Source: G965207335 sp965207335 (GTDB lineage: Bacteria; Pseudomonadota; Gammaproteobacteria; PS1; Pseudothioglobaceae). From it: a stretch of DNA of 64,000 nt. Each line of letters opens with the position of its first letter. Position 1 is the first letter of the stretch. This document shows positions 52,729 through 63,138 of the stretch, piece by piece. The stretch is taken from contig OZ242267.1 of assembly GCA_965207335.1 (NCBI GenBank), positions 310,001 through 374,000 of the forward strand, in the 5' to 3' direction. Under the pieces are notes generated by a model that did no database searches, was not told the DNA's origin, and was given only the letters and a program-made list of their open reading frames with translations. The position numbers and the translations under genes were made by a program.

Positions 52729-53072
52729 ACAAGAAATATAAATTGAACCCATTGCGTAAAGATATTTATATGCATAATGCCATCTTTTCTAACTATGTTA
52801 TTTTTTGTATAAGTAAGCACCTCTTATACAAGTAGCTTAACAAGTTCTTATATGAGGGAAGGATTAAGTTATTATTTTACCATTAACTAAGATTCATTCC
52901 CAAGTGAAAATACACATCTAAAAAATAATGTTTTACACATAATTATTACCAAGTTTTAATCTTATCATTTAATGTAGTAGCCTTAAATTATTTATTTTAT
53001 CATGTTAAAGTAAAATCACTATATTTTAGGGTACAATACTTTTAATTATTAATTAAATTGGAGATATGCTTT
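52729..53072. other. Gene-free interval between divergent lptD and hflK
   Basis: About 340 A+T-rich bases. It contains GTATAAGTAAGCACCTCTTAT-type sequence near 52807 related to 34968, and a TACAAT at 53032 that could be a -10 for hflK. No gene or RNA is recognised. Confidence 0.4.
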
Positions 53073-54224
53073 ATGGCATGGAACGATAATCAAAGCAACA
53101 ATCAACCACCTGACTTGGATGAAGTAATAAATAAATTTAAAGAAAAATTAACTAGTATAAGAATGAAAGGTGGAGGTAATTCTGGTGGTGACGGTGGCGG
53201 TATATCAATGCCTAGTATGAAAATACTAAAAGCAATAATTGCTCTTATTATTATTCTATGGATTGCCTCTGGATTTTATATTATTGATTCTGGGGAAAAA
53301 GGAGTGATATTAAGATTTGGTAAATTTCAAGAGGAAACAGGTGCAGGACCTCATTGGCATATCCCCTATCCAGTAGAAACAAGAACAACACTTAAAGTAG
53401 ATGAGGTTCGTAGTGAGAAAATAGGATTTAGAAGTATAAGCAGAAATAATAGACAAGTTATTGGCAATGTATCATCTGAGTCTTTAATGCTTACTAAGGA
53501 TGAAAATATTATTGATGCGAAATTTGAAGTACAATACAAAATTAAAAATGCTAGAGATTATTTGTTTAATGTTGCTAACCCTAATGAAACATTAAAACAA
53601 GTATCTGAGAGTGTTATTAGGTTAATTGTAGGTCGTAACACTATGGATTATATTATTACAGAAGGTAGAAGTGATATAGTATCTCAAATAGAAAATAATG
53701 TGCAAATACTCTTAGATGAATATAAAACAGGTTTGAAAGTAACTAGTGTAAATATGTTAGATGCTCAAGCACCAGAGCAAGTTCAAGCAGCATTTAGTGA
53801 TGTAGTAAAAGCAAGAGAGGATAAAACTCGTTTAATAAACGAAGCTGAAACTTATGCAAATGGTATTTTGCCACAAGCACGAGGAGAAGCAGCTAGAATG
53901 TTAGAAGAAGCAAAAGCCTATCAATCTAAAATAATATCTCAGGCAGAAGGTGATACCAGTAGGTTTAGCCAAATTAGAATTCAATATCAAAAATCCCCTG
54001 ATATTACCAAAAAAAGAATGTATTTAGAAACTATGGAAAAAATACTATCTAGTACCAGTAAGATTGTAATTGATAGTAATAGCAATAATGTTATGTATTT
54101 ACCTCTTGACAAATTAGGCATAAATCGAGCTAATACATTTAACGATAAAACTATAAATAATAATACTAATAACAAAAAACCAAATAATATTAGAAATATT
54201 TTTAGAACAAGAGAGGTAAGATAA
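53073..54224 (+). CDS. hflK: FtsH protease modulator HflK
   Basis: 383 residues from MAWNDNQ, chosen because GGAG lies 9 bases upstream; a TTG-started longer frame exists from 53058. Gly-rich N-terminus (GGGNSGGDGGG), one transmembrane helix (about 55-75), then an SPFH/band-7 domain (FYIIDSGEKGVILRFGKF, VQYKI, EAETYANGILPQARGEA). It forms the HflKC cage around FtsH. hflC follows, sharing one base (TAATG). Confidence 0.94.
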   Translation: MAWNDNQSNNQPPDLDEVINKFKEKLTSIRMKGGGNSGGDGGGISMPSMKILKAIIALIIILWIASGFYIIDSGEKGVILRFGKFQEETGAGPHWHIPYPVETRTTLKVDEVRSEKIGFRSISRNNRQVIGNVSSESLMLTKDENIIDAKFEVQYKIKNARDYLFNVANPNETLKQVSESVIRLIVGRNTMDYIITEGRSDIVSQIENNVQILLDEYKTGLKVTSVNMLDAQAPEQVQAAFSDVVKAREDKTRLINEAETYANGILPQARGEAARMLEEAKAYQSKIISQAEGDTSRFSQIRIQYQKSPDITKKRMYLETMEKILSSTSKIVIDSNSNNVMYLPLDKLGINRANTFNDKTINNNTNNKKPNNIRNIFRTREVR

Positions 54225-55090
54225 TGAAAAAGATAATATTAATTGTAATATTGGCAGTAGTTGTATTAACTTTCTTTTCTTTATACACTATCAACGAAAA
54301 AGAAATAGCTGTTAAATTTCGTTTAGGAAAAATTGTAGCCATTGAAACAGAAGCAGGACTTTATTTTAAAACTCCATTTATTAATAATATCAATATTTTT
54401 GACAAAAGAATTCAAACCTTAGACGAAAGACCTGATAGATTTTTAACAGGAGAAAAGAAAAATGTAATAGTTGATTCTTATGTTAAATGGCGTATTTCTA
54501 ATGCTAAAGATTTTTATACTTCTACTGGTGGTAATATTGATAGAGCCAATGAAAGATTATCGCAAATCATAAAAACTGGATTAAAAAGCGAATTTAGTAA
54601 AAGAACTATCACTGAAGTTGTAGCAGGTCAAAGAGTAAAAATAACTAGAAATATAAAAGAAATAGCCAAGGAAAATGTTAAAGAGTTTGGTATTGATATT
54701 GTTGATGTTAGAATTAAAAGAATTGACTTAGCTAAAGAAGTTAGTGATTCTGTATATGATAGAATGCGTACAGAAAGACAAAGGGTTGCTAAAGATTTTC
54801 GCTCTAAAGGTTCTGAACAAGCTGAAAAAATTCGTGCCTTAGCAGACAAAAAACGCACAATTATTTTAGCTAATGCTTATAAAAATTCTGAAATAATACG
54901 AGGTGTTGGCGATGCAAAATCAGTAAATATTTATGCCATTGCTTATAATAAAGATAAAGATTTTTATAGCTTATACCGTAGTTTAGAATCGTATAAAAAA
55001 TCTTTTACAAGTAAAGATGATATTTTAGTATTAAACCCAAATACAGAATTTTTTCGTTATTTTAATGGCTTAAATGTAAATACAAAATAA
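54224..55090 (+). CDS. hflC: FtsH protease modulator HflC
   Basis: 288 residues. N-terminal membrane helix (about 4-22), SPFH domain opening YTINEKEIAVKFRLGKIV, and helical part with MRTERQRVAKDFRSKGSEQA. Partner of HflK. It is followed 10 bases later by hisZ, the usual order in beta- and many gammaproteobacteria. Confidence 0.94.
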   Translation: MKKIILIVILAVVVLTFFSLYTINEKEIAVKFRLGKIVAIETEAGLYFKTPFINNINIFDKRIQTLDERPDRFLTGEKKNVIVDSYVKWRISNAKDFYTSTGGNIDRANERLSQIIKTGLKSEFSKRTITEVVAGQRVKITRNIKEIAKENVKEFGIDIVDVRIKRIDLAKEVSDSVYDRMRTERQRVAKDFRSKGSEQAEKIRALADKKRTIILANAYKNSEIIRGVGDAKSVNIYAIAYNKDKDFYSLYRSLESYKKSFTSKDDILVLNPNTEFFRYFNGLNVNTK

Positions 55091-55100
55091 TAATTATGGT

Positions 55101-56258
55101 ATGACTACATGGAAATTGCCACATGGTATTAGTGACCTATCAATAGCAAACTCTAATAAATTAGTCAAAATTAGACAGCAATTATTAGATTTATACCGTA
55201 GTTTTGGTTATCAATTTGTTTATCCGCCTATTGTAGAATATGAAGGGTCTTTGTTTGCCTTAAAAGAAGACACATCCAAGTCATTTAAAACAATTGACCC
55301 ATACGATTCGAAATTGTTAATTATTCACTCCGACATAACTCCACAAATAGCGCGCCTAGATGCTAAATATAATAAAGATAAAGATAATGATATTGCTAGA
55401 TATTGCTATATATCTAGTATATTAAAAACGGTATCTGATGATTTTTATAGTACTAGAAACCCAATTCAAGTAGGAGCAGAAATTTATGGCTCTAATAGCT
55501 ACAAAGCTGATTTAGAAATTATCAATTTGACACTAAAATCAATAATTTTATTGGGTTTTGATAATAAATTACTATTAAATATTGGCAATGTAGAGATATT
55601 TAATATCTTAGTAAAAAGGCTAAAATTAACACAGGAAGAATTGCAAAGTGTTATTAATATTTTTAAAAAGAAATCAACTACTGACTTAATAAAATTCTTT
55701 AAAACTTGTAAAAATAAAAACAATAATATTGATGATTTAATATACTTATTATCATTAGATGGCGATGTATCAGTATTAAAATCTGCTAAAAAATACTATC
55801 AACATATACCTAGTATTTTAAGTATTATTGATAATTTAAATGCAATATATAATGCTCTAGAATCTAAGAATATTAATATTTATTTTGATTTGTCGGAATT
55901 AAAAGCCCATTCTTACTACACTGGCTTGATATTTTCTTGTTTTTATAAACAATTCCCTAAAGCTTTAGCACAAGGCGGTCGTTATAATAATTTAGCTAAT
56001 AGATTTTTAGTATCAAGACCTGCTACTGGTTTTTCTATAGACTTAAAGTATTTAATTAGTAATGATAAGCAAAAAATAAAAAATAATATTTTATACGCAC
56101 CTTATGAACTTGATGATAAATTAGCAGAATTAATTAACACCCTAAGAGCAAAAGGAAATATTATCATTAATGATATTAATAATAAACAAAGTAATAGTTT
56201 TATTAACATAAATAATGAGTGGCAAATAAAGCCATCACTAGAAAATAAAAAGGATTAA
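55101..56258 (+). CDS. hisZ: ATP phosphoribosyltransferase regulatory subunit HisZ
   Basis: 385 residues, histidyl-tRNA-synthetase-like fold without aminoacylation motifs. It has WKLPHGISDLSIAN at the start, YQFVYPPIVEYEGSL, SDITPQIARLDA and YYTGLIFSCF, GGRYNNLA near the C-terminus. HisZ activates the short form of HisG, the first enzyme of histidine synthesis. The combination implies that this organism has a short HisG elsewhere. It is placed between hflC and purA. Confidence 0.9.
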   Translation: MTTWKLPHGISDLSIANSNKLVKIRQQLLDLYRSFGYQFVYPPIVEYEGSLFALKEDTSKSFKTIDPYDSKLLIIHSDITPQIARLDAKYNKDKDNDIARYCYISSILKTVSDDFYSTRNPIQVGAEIYGSNSYKADLEIINLTLKSIILLGFDNKLLLNIGNVEIFNILVKRLKLTQEELQSVINIFKKKSTTDLIKFFKTCKNKNNNIDDLIYLLSLDGDVSVLKSAKKYYQHIPSILSIIDNLNAIYNALESKNINIYFDLSELKAHSYYTGLIFSCFYKQFPKALAQGGRYNNLANRFLVSRPATGFSIDLKYLISNDKQKIKNNILYAPYELDDKLAELINTLRAKGNIIINDINNKQSNSFININNEWQIKPSLENKKD

Positions 56259-56261
56259 GTT

Positions 56262-57578
56262 TTGGCTAAAAATGTTGTAGTAATAGGCACACAATGGGGT
56301 GATGAAGGTAAAGGTAAAATAGTTGATTTAATTACTGATAAAGTATCGGCAGTAGTTAGATTTCAAGGCGGACATAATGCTGGACATACCTTAGTTATTA
56401 AAGGCAAAAAAACTATTTTACATCTTATACCATCAGGCATCTTGCGTAATAATATTACCTGCATAATAGCCCATGGAGTAGTTCTTTCTACCTCGGCTTT
56501 ATTAAAAGAAATTAACAGCTTAGAGCAAACTGGGGTAAATCTTAGCAACAGACTATATATATCAAATATTATACCTTTAATTATGCCTTATCACATAGCA
56601 CTTGATAATGCTAGAGAGCAAAAAAGAGGTAAATTAAAAATAGGCACAACAGGCAATGGCATAGGTCCTGCTTATGAGGATAAAATAGCAAGAAGAGGTC
56701 TTAGAGCATGTGATTTATTAGATGAAAATTTATTTGCTGATAAATTAAAAAATGTAATGGAATACCATAACTTTATGCTAGTAAATTACTACCATAGTAA
56801 GCAAGAAGATTATAATAAAACCTTAGATGAAATGCTAGCACATAGAGAAATAATAAAACCTATGTTAATAAATAGTACTAATTACATTAATGAATTAGTA
56901 AATAAAGGCAAAAATATTTTATTTGAAGGAGCACAAGGGGCATTATTAGATATAGACCAAGGAACTTATCCATTTGTTACTTCTTCTAATACCACATCAG
57001 CTAGTGCTATTACTGGCTCAGGAATTGGCATTAAAAATATAGATTATGTATTAGGCATAGTAAAAGCTTATACTACCAGAGTAGGCTCAGGACCATTTCC
57101 TACTGAATTAGTATATGACATAGTAAGTGATAAAGGTGATGCTATTGGTAAAAATTTATGTTTAAAAGGTAAAGAGTTCGGTGCTACAACAGGCAGACAA
57201 CGCCGTTGTGGCTGGTTGGATTTAGTATTATTAAAATACTCATTAACAATTAACTCTATAAATGGAATTTGCTTAACTAAATTAGATGTAATGGATGATA
57301 TAAAAACTATTAAAATATGCACAGCCTATAAATTAGATGGCAAAATAATTACCACCCCCCCTGCTACAATTGAAGATTATGAAAAAATAGAGCCCATTTA
57401 CATTGAAGTACCTGGTTGGCAATGTTCTACTTATGGAATAAAAACCCTCTCATCATTACCAGAAAATGCTAAAAATTACATTAATAAGATAAAAGAATTA
57501 ACTAAAACTAACATTGATATAATATCCACAGGCCCTGATAGATGTGAAACTTTAATTTTACACAACCCTTTTAACTAG
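56262..57578 (+). CDS. purA: Adenylosuccinate synthetase
   Basis: 438 residues. The GTP loop VIGTQWGDEGKGKIVDL contains the catalytic Asp. GGHNAGHTLV (catalytic His), GTTGNGIGPAYEDK, TTGRQRRCGWLD and STGPDRCETL are further signatures. It converts IMP and Asp to adenylosuccinate. The start codon is TTG, supported by AGGA 9 bases upstream and 3 bases of spacing from hisZ. Confidence 0.96.
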   Translation: MAKNVVVIGTQWGDEGKGKIVDLITDKVSAVVRFQGGHNAGHTLVIKGKKTILHLIPSGILRNNITCIIAHGVVLSTSALLKEINSLEQTGVNLSNRLYISNIIPLIMPYHIALDNAREQKRGKLKIGTTGNGIGPAYEDKIARRGLRACDLLDENLFADKLKNVMEYHNFMLVNYYHSKQEDYNKTLDEMLAHREIIKPMLINSTNYINELVNKGKNILFEGAQGALLDIDQGTYPFVTSSNTTSASAITGSGIGIKNIDYVLGIVKAYTTRVGSGPFPTELVYDIVSDKGDAIGKNLCLKGKEFGATTGRQRRCGWLDLVLLKYSLTINSINGICLTKLDVMDDIKTIKICTAYKLDGKIITTPPATIEDYEKIEPIYIEVPGWQCSTYGIKTLSSLPENAKNYINKIKELTKTNIDIISTGPDRCETLILHNPFN

Positions 57579-57580
57579 CA

Positions 57581-57596
57581 GAGACCTTTGCACAAA
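57581..57596. repeat. Orphan end of the mini-element family
   Basis: GAGACCTTTGCACAAA lies directly after purA; no matching right end is found before rnr. Probably the remains of an element. Confidence 0.55.
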
Positions 57597-57633
57597 CAAT
57601 GAAAAACACAAACAATATTTTTTTTATACTTCT

Positions 57634-59736
57634 ATGAAACAAGATTTATATTTAAATAGAGAGCAAAAAAAATACTCTAACCCCATAGCTAGTAGAGAAT
57701 ATATTTTAAGTATAGTTACTAAGAAAAAAAATATTAGTAAATTAGAGCTTATAGACATATTACAATTAGACGACACTTCCAAAAAAGCACTATCATATCG
57801 TATAAGGGCTATGCTAAGAGATAAGCAATTAAGCATTAATACTAAGCAAGAATTAGTGTTATTTAATGAAAAAAACTTGTTGACAGGCAAGATTATTGCC
57901 AACCCTAGAGGTTTTGGTTTTGTTGTACTTAAAGATGACAAAGATTTGCGTTTATCAAAAACACAAATGCAATTAGTATTTCATAATGAAATAATATCTG
58001 TTAGAAAAAATTTTAATGATGTTCAAATAGTTAGCTTTAAAGAGCGTATAAAAACTATCGTAGGTAAGATTATTGTAAATTCTAATGAGGTACTTTTAGA
58101 AGCAGATGACATACATATTAATCATAAAATATTAATTCCAAAACTAAACAAAGACAATAAACATAATCAAGTAGTAGTAGCAAAAATAATTAATTATCCA
58201 ACAAAAAATACCCTTACAAAAGTAAAAATTATTAAAGTTATTGGCAATTATTTAACAGAAGGTGTAGCAATAAGTTCGGCACTATTTCGTTATCAAATAG
58301 AAGAAGATTTTAATGAAAAAACTTCAAATGAAGCAAATAAAATACCAGATAAAGTTTTAGATATAGATAAAAAAAATAAAAAAGACCTCAGAAAATTAGC
58401 ACTTATAACCATAGATGGAGACGACTCTAAAGATTTTGATGATGCAGTTTATGCAAAAAAAGATAATGACAATTGGCGTTTATGGGTAGCAATAGCAGAT
58501 GTGTCACATTATGTTGTACAAGACAGTGCCTTAGATAAAAGTGCTAAAGAACGCTCTACTTCAGTATATTTTCCTAACAAAGTAATACCTATGTTGCCTA
58601 ATAGTTTATCTAATAATTTATGCTCATTAAAACCTGATGTTATTAGATTATGCCTTACTTGTGAGTTAGTTGTAAATTCTAATGGCGAGGTAATTGATTA
58701 TAAATTTTACCAAGCATTTATGCACTCTCATGCAAGAATGACTTACGATGAGGTTAATGATATTTTAACCAATAATAAAGTAGTTGAGAAAAATATTTAT
58801 GATAACTTACTTGCCTTAAAATCCTTGTACACCGTCCTAGCAAAAGCAAGGCAAGAACGAGGTGCCATGGTATTTAATAGCAGTGAGAGTAAAATGCTGT
58901 TTTTAAAAAATGGTAAATTAGATAATATAGTTAAAAAACAAACTAATATTGCCCATAATATTATTGAAGAATGTATGTTACTTGCTAATAAAAGTTGTGC
59001 AGAATATTTAAGCAAACACAAAAAACAAAATTTTTTATATAGAATCCATCCCAAACCTAAAGATAATAAAATTCAAAATGTATTAGAATTTTTACAAGCC
59101 TTAGGTATAGAAAAACCCCAAGATGGCAATATTGATTCCAAATATTTAACAAATGTTTTAGAGCAAACTAAAACTAAGGACAATGCTCATTTCATTCAAA
59201 CTATAATTTTAAGAAGTATGCAACAAGCTGTGTATAGCAATAAAAATACTGGACATTTTGGTTTAGCACTCAAAGAATATACTCATTTTACCTCGCCAAT
59301 TCGCCGTTACCCTGATTTATTAACACACAGAGCAATTAAAAACATTATTAATAATGATAATAGCAATTATAAAAATGCTACTATGAATAAATTAGGTGAA
59401 CATTGCTCTGAAAAAGAACGCAATGCTGATGATGCTAGTCGTGATGTAGAAAAATGGCTAAAATGTGAGTTTATGAGCCACAGAATCAATCAAAAATATA
59501 AGGGAGTTATATCGGGAGTCGCTGGTTTTGGTTTATTTGTAGAATTAACAGATATATATATTGATGGTGTAGTCCCAATTACTAAGTTAAATGATGACTA
59601 TTACTTGCTAGATGAGGCAAATTATAGATTAGTTGGTAAAAGTTTTGGCAAAGTTTATTCTCTTGGTGATGCAGTTAAAATAAATGTTGTAAAAGTATCA
59701 TTAAGCGATAGAAAAATAGAATTAGAATTATTGTAA
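57634..59736 (+). CDS. rnr: Ribonuclease R
   Basis: 700 residues, RNase II superfamily. The N-terminal winged-helix part (SREYILSIVTKKKNISKLEL) and cold-shock domain (GKIIANPRGFGFVVLKD) precede the RNB catalytic domain, with ITIDGDDSKDFDDAVYAKKD (four Asp of the metal site) and TSPIRRYPDLLTHRAI. A C-terminal S1 domain follows (GVISGVAGFGLFVEL). It lacks the long basic tail of E. coli RNase R. It degrades structured RNA. It lies 55 bases after purA. Confidence 0.95.
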   Translation: MKQDLYLNREQKKYSNPIASREYILSIVTKKKNISKLELIDILQLDDTSKKALSYRIRAMLRDKQLSINTKQELVLFNEKNLLTGKIIANPRGFGFVVLKDDKDLRLSKTQMQLVFHNEIISVRKNFNDVQIVSFKERIKTIVGKIIVNSNEVLLEADDIHINHKILIPKLNKDNKHNQVVVAKIINYPTKNTLTKVKIIKVIGNYLTEGVAISSALFRYQIEEDFNEKTSNEANKIPDKVLDIDKKNKKDLRKLALITIDGDDSKDFDDAVYAKKDNDNWRLWVAIADVSHYVVQDSALDKSAKERSTSVYFPNKVIPMLPNSLSNNLCSLKPDVIRLCLTCELVVNSNGEVIDYKFYQAFMHSHARMTYDEVNDILTNNKVVEKNIYDNLLALKSLYTVLAKARQERGAMVFNSSESKMLFLKNGKLDNIVKKQTNIAHNIIEECMLLANKSCAEYLSKHKKQNFLYRIHPKPKDNKIQNVLEFLQALGIEKPQDGNIDSKYLTNVLEQTKTKDNAHFIQTIILRSMQQAVYSNKNTGHFGLALKEYTHFTSPIRRYPDLLTHRAIKNIINNDNSNYKNATMNKLGEHCSEKERNADDASRDVEKWLKCEFMSHRINQKYKGVISGVAGFGLFVELTDIYIDGVVPITKLNDDYYLLDEANYRLVGKSFGKVYSLGDAVKINVVKVSLSDRKIELELL

Positions 59737-59754
59737 TTTTACCTAAAATATAAT

Positions 59755-61215
59755 TTATGCTGTTTTTTTATCTGGATTAAAACGCCATATAACAACAATA
59801 GGCACAATAAAACCAACACTTATTACTATCCATAATAAACTACCTAATTCGCTGTAATTTGCTGCTATACTAACCACGCCATTTTCGCTAACTTCTCTAC
59901 TTACTACAAAAATTTTATTAAGGTATTTAGTTAATAGTCCACCAGCTGAAAGTGCAATATTCATCAGTGATGCCATAAGAGCAAACCAAGTTCCTTTTTT
60001 ACCTTCTGGGGCATAAATAGCTACCAATGTTAGCATTAATACTTGAGCAATATAATCAAACGGAGAAGCAAGAGCAGTATCAACAACCGCTATAGTTCTA
60101 GCATCAATTCCAAGCATAGTATGAATATCATAATACATTCCTACAACAGGAATTGATAAAATAGTACCAACAATAATTAAAAATATTAATACTTTGGCAA
60201 TAGATTGTTTAATTATAAATTTAGCACTAAACCACATACCAGCAAGAGCAATAGCTCCTCCTATAGCAGCTAATTTAGCAAAAAATGACTCATCAAAGCC
60301 AAGCACATCAATTTGCCACCATTGCAGTGACGGACCTATACTAGGCATAGCACGATAGACAAAAATAATAATCATTGCCATTTTTATATGACGAATAACA
60401 TCAGCATCTAAATCACTTATAAGAATGCGTAACAAATACAACACTACAAACAAAGAAATAAAAAAAACAATCTCTTGCGAATAGGCAACATCGTTATAAC
60501 CTATGACAACTATAAAGATTGCAAATGCTATACCACCAAATAAAATTTTATTATTAATAGGTGAAACTGCTACTTCATTAAGACGGACAAAACTAACACC
60601 TAAAACTGATATAATAGGAATAAGTAAAGATATAATAAAAACTGTTTCATAACTATAAATATCAGATAGTTCGCCACCAATCCAACCACCTAAAAATATA
60701 GCAATACCAAGTGATATTCTTGCTAATACTTGAATAGTAGCTAATTCTTGTTTTATTTGCTCTTGTGTTTGTGTTTTATCTATAACCTCTGTTGTCATAG
60801 TATCAGCTACAACATCCTGCATAACTAAGCCAATAACAGCAATAATAGAGGCAATAATATAAATACTTTCTTTACTATAACTGGCTACTATAGCATATTT
60901 TCCAATGACAGCAATAAATAAAAGCGTACTTATAGTTACTAAAATTGCACCAATATAAATATAAACCTTACGATTAGAACCAAATATTTTAACACAGTCA
61001 ACTAACTGCCCAAAAATCATCTTAATAGTCCAAGGCACAGTCAGCCAAACTCCAAGTGCTACCAAATCACTAGCACTCATATTAAGTTCTTTTTTTATCC
61101 AAAAACTTTCAGCAATACCAGTAAAAATCCCTAAACCATAAGCAAAGTAAATAAGTAAAAGAGGAATATATCGCATCCTCATAGCTCGTATTGGGGTTAA
61201 TAATATATCTAACAT
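59755..61215 (-). CDS. Membrane transporter, BT1/MFS-like
   Basis: 486 residues with about twelve hydrophobic segments. GIAESFWIKKELNMSASD and LGVWLTVPWTIKMIFGQLVD near the N-terminus resemble the BT1 (folate/biopterin transporter) branch of the major facilitator superfamily; VMQDVVADTMTTEV is also typical of that branch. The substrate is not known. Convergent with rnr, with 18 bases between. Confidence 0.7.
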   Translation of the reverse strand: MLDILLTPIRAMRMRYIPLLLIYFAYGLGIFTGIAESFWIKKELNMSASDLVALGVWLTVPWTIKMIFGQLVDCVKIFGSNRKVYIYIGAILVTISTLLFIAVIGKYAIVASYSKESIYIIASIIAVIGLVMQDVVADTMTTEVIDKTQTQEQIKQELATIQVLARISLGIAIFLGGWIGGELSDIYSYETVFIISLLIPIISVLGVSFVRLNEVAVSPINNKILFGGIAFAIFIVVIGYNDVAYSQEIVFFISLFVVLYLLRILISDLDADVIRHIKMAMIIIFVYRAMPSIGPSLQWWQIDVLGFDESFFAKLAAIGGAIALAGMWFSAKFIIKQSIAKVLIFLIIVGTILSIPVVGMYYDIHTMLGIDARTIAVVDTALASPFDYIAQVLMLTLVAIYAPEGKKGTWFALMASLMNIALSAGGLLTKYLNKIFVVSREVSENGVVSIAANYSELGSLLWIVISVGFIVPIVVIWRFNPDKKTA

Positions 61216-61434
61216 ATATCTTTATTAAGGTAAAAATTACCGTATATTATAACTATAACTAAGATAATTAATTTACTTAATTCAAGTTTTATTTTAAGCA
61301 AAGACATATAAAAAAACAATACTAACACACAATTCATTTACAGCTCTAATCTAATAATGTACTAACTATAATATCCACCATAAGGCAGTCTGTTATAATC
61401 CTCTGACTTTTTAACACATAATAATAAAAAACCA

Positions 61435-62319
61435 TTGGATAGCAATAAACAACTAATATTAATATATTTTCTTATAGTACTTATTTGGTCAACTACTCCA
61501 ATTGCTATTAATTGGAGTGTAATAGGTTCTGGGGTTTGGTTTTCAATAATGGCTAGAATGTTAATAGGACTACTATTTTGTCTTATTATTATATTAATTT
61601 TTACTAAAAGAAAACTACCTATTAATAAAAATGCATTACTTAATTATTTTGTTGCTTCCGCTGGTATTTGGCTTGTTATGGTACTAGTTTATTTAGGTGC
61701 TAAATATATTAATTCTGGCTTTATTTCTGTTATTTTTGGATTTACTCCATTATTTACTGGCTTATTTGCAGTTATTATTTTAAAACAAAAATCATTTGAT
61801 AAATATAAATTAATAGGTATGTTTATTGCTTTTATTGGTTTAATTTCTATTTATCAACAATCAATTATTCAAGGCAAATTAATATTTTATGGTTTAATAT
61901 TAGTTTTTATAGCAATGTTTGTTCAATCTTTGATAACAGTGTTGTTAAAAAAATTAAATACTCAAATGTCGGCCTTAGAAACTACAACAGGGTCTTTATT
62001 TTTTGCTATCGTGCCACTGATAGTGTTTTGGATAATATTTACCGATACTAACATTCCTAGTATGGATTATAAAACTTTATTAGCAATACTTTATTTAGGC
62101 TTTTTTGGCTCTGTTGTTGGTTTTATTGGCTATTACCATATTATAAAATACTTAAATGTTAATCAAGTAGGATTATTGCCACTTATTACACCTATATTTT
62201 CTTTAATTATTGGCTTTATTTACAATGATGAAACTTTAAGTAATTATGAATTGATTGGTGTTATTTTGATTATTGTAGGCTTACTTATTTATCAATTTTT
62301 AAAACTACCACAAAAGTAA
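61435..62319 (+). CDS. EamA/DMT-family transporter
   Basis: 294 residues with ten hydrophobic segments in two EamA repeats: about 8-140 (WSTTPIAINWSVIGSG, YINSGFISVIFGFTPLFTGL) and 150-290 (YLNVNQVGLLPLITPIFSLIIG). The start is TTG at 61435 with no ATG close by. Such proteins export or import small metabolites. It lies alone between the BT1-like and ABC transporter genes. Confidence 0.85.
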   Translation: MDSNKQLILIYFLIVLIWSTTPIAINWSVIGSGVWFSIMARMLIGLLFCLIIILIFTKRKLPINKNALLNYFVASAGIWLVMVLVYLGAKYINSGFISVIFGFTPLFTGLFAVIILKQKSFDKYKLIGMFIAFIGLISIYQQSIIQGKLIFYGLILVFIAMFVQSLITVLLKKLNTQMSALETTTGSLFFAIVPLIVFWIIFTDTNIPSMDYKTLLAILYLGFFGSVVGFIGYYHIIKYLNVNQVGLLPLITPIFSLIIGFIYNDETLSNYELIGVILIIVGLLIYQFLKLPQK

Positions 62320-62328
62320 GTTTAAGTT

Positions 62329-63066
62329 TTAATGTGTAAGTATTTGTTCTAAAAAAGATTTTAATTGCTCTGATTGTGGATTTTCAAATAAATCTTTAGC
62401 ATTATTTTGCTCTATTATTTGCCCGTTATCCATATAAATAACTCTATCTGCTACACTTTTTGCAAAACCCATCTCATGAGTTACACAAATCATAGTAGTG
62501 CCTTTTTTAGATAACTTAACCATTACATCTAAAACTTCAGCTATCATTTCTGGGTCTAGAGCTGATGTCGGTTCATCAAATAAAATTACCTTAGGGCGCA
62601 TACACAATGATCTAGCTATTGCTACTCTTTGTTGCTGTCCACCACTTAGTTGATTGGGAAATTTAAGAGCTTGCTCAGCAATATCTACTATTTCTAAGTA
62701 TTTCATAGCAACATCTATAGCATCTTTTTTAGCAATTTTCTTTACTTTAATCTGTGCAATAGTTAAGTTCTCTAAAACACTAAGGTGAGGAAATAAGTTA
62801 AAATGTTGAAAAACCATGCCAACTTCTTTTCTAACTGCATTAATACTTGCAATATTATTTGTTAGGTTAATACCATTAACCCTAATACTACCTTTTTGAA
62901 AACTTTCTAAATAATTAATACAACGAATTAAAGTAGATTTACCACTACCAGATGGGCCACATACAACTATACATTCACCTTCTTTTGCATTTAAGTTAAT
63001 ATTTTTAAGTGCATGAAAGTCGCCATACCATTTATGTAAGTCTTTTATGTCAATAATATTTTCCAT
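62329..63066 (-). CDS. aapP: Polar amino acid ABC transporter ATPase
   Basis: 245 residues. Walker A is CGPSGSGKSTLIR, the Q-loop MVFQHFNLFPHLSV, the signature LSGGQQQRVAIARSL, Walker B VILFDEPTSALDPE, and the H-loop ICVTHEMGFA. Closest in type to AapP/YhdZ/GlnQ ATPases of polar amino acid uptake. It follows the permease gene on the same strand after about 70 bases. Confidence 0.9.
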   Translation of the reverse strand: MENIIDIKDLHKWYGDFHALKNINLNAKEGECIVVCGPSGSGKSTLIRCINYLESFQKGSIRVNGINLTNNIASINAVRKEVGMVFQHFNLFPHLSVLENLTIAQIKVKKIAKKDAIDVAMKYLEIVDIAEQALKFPNQLSGGQQQRVAIARSLCMRPKVILFDEPTSALDPEMIAEVLDVMVKLSKKGTTMICVTHEMGFAKSVADRVIYMDNGQIIEQNNAKDLFENPQSEQLKSFLEQILTH

Positions 63067-63138
63067 AGTTTTATATCCTAAATTTACATTATAATTTTTT
63101 ACAAATATAATACAACTAATAGTTTATTTAGCAAAGTA

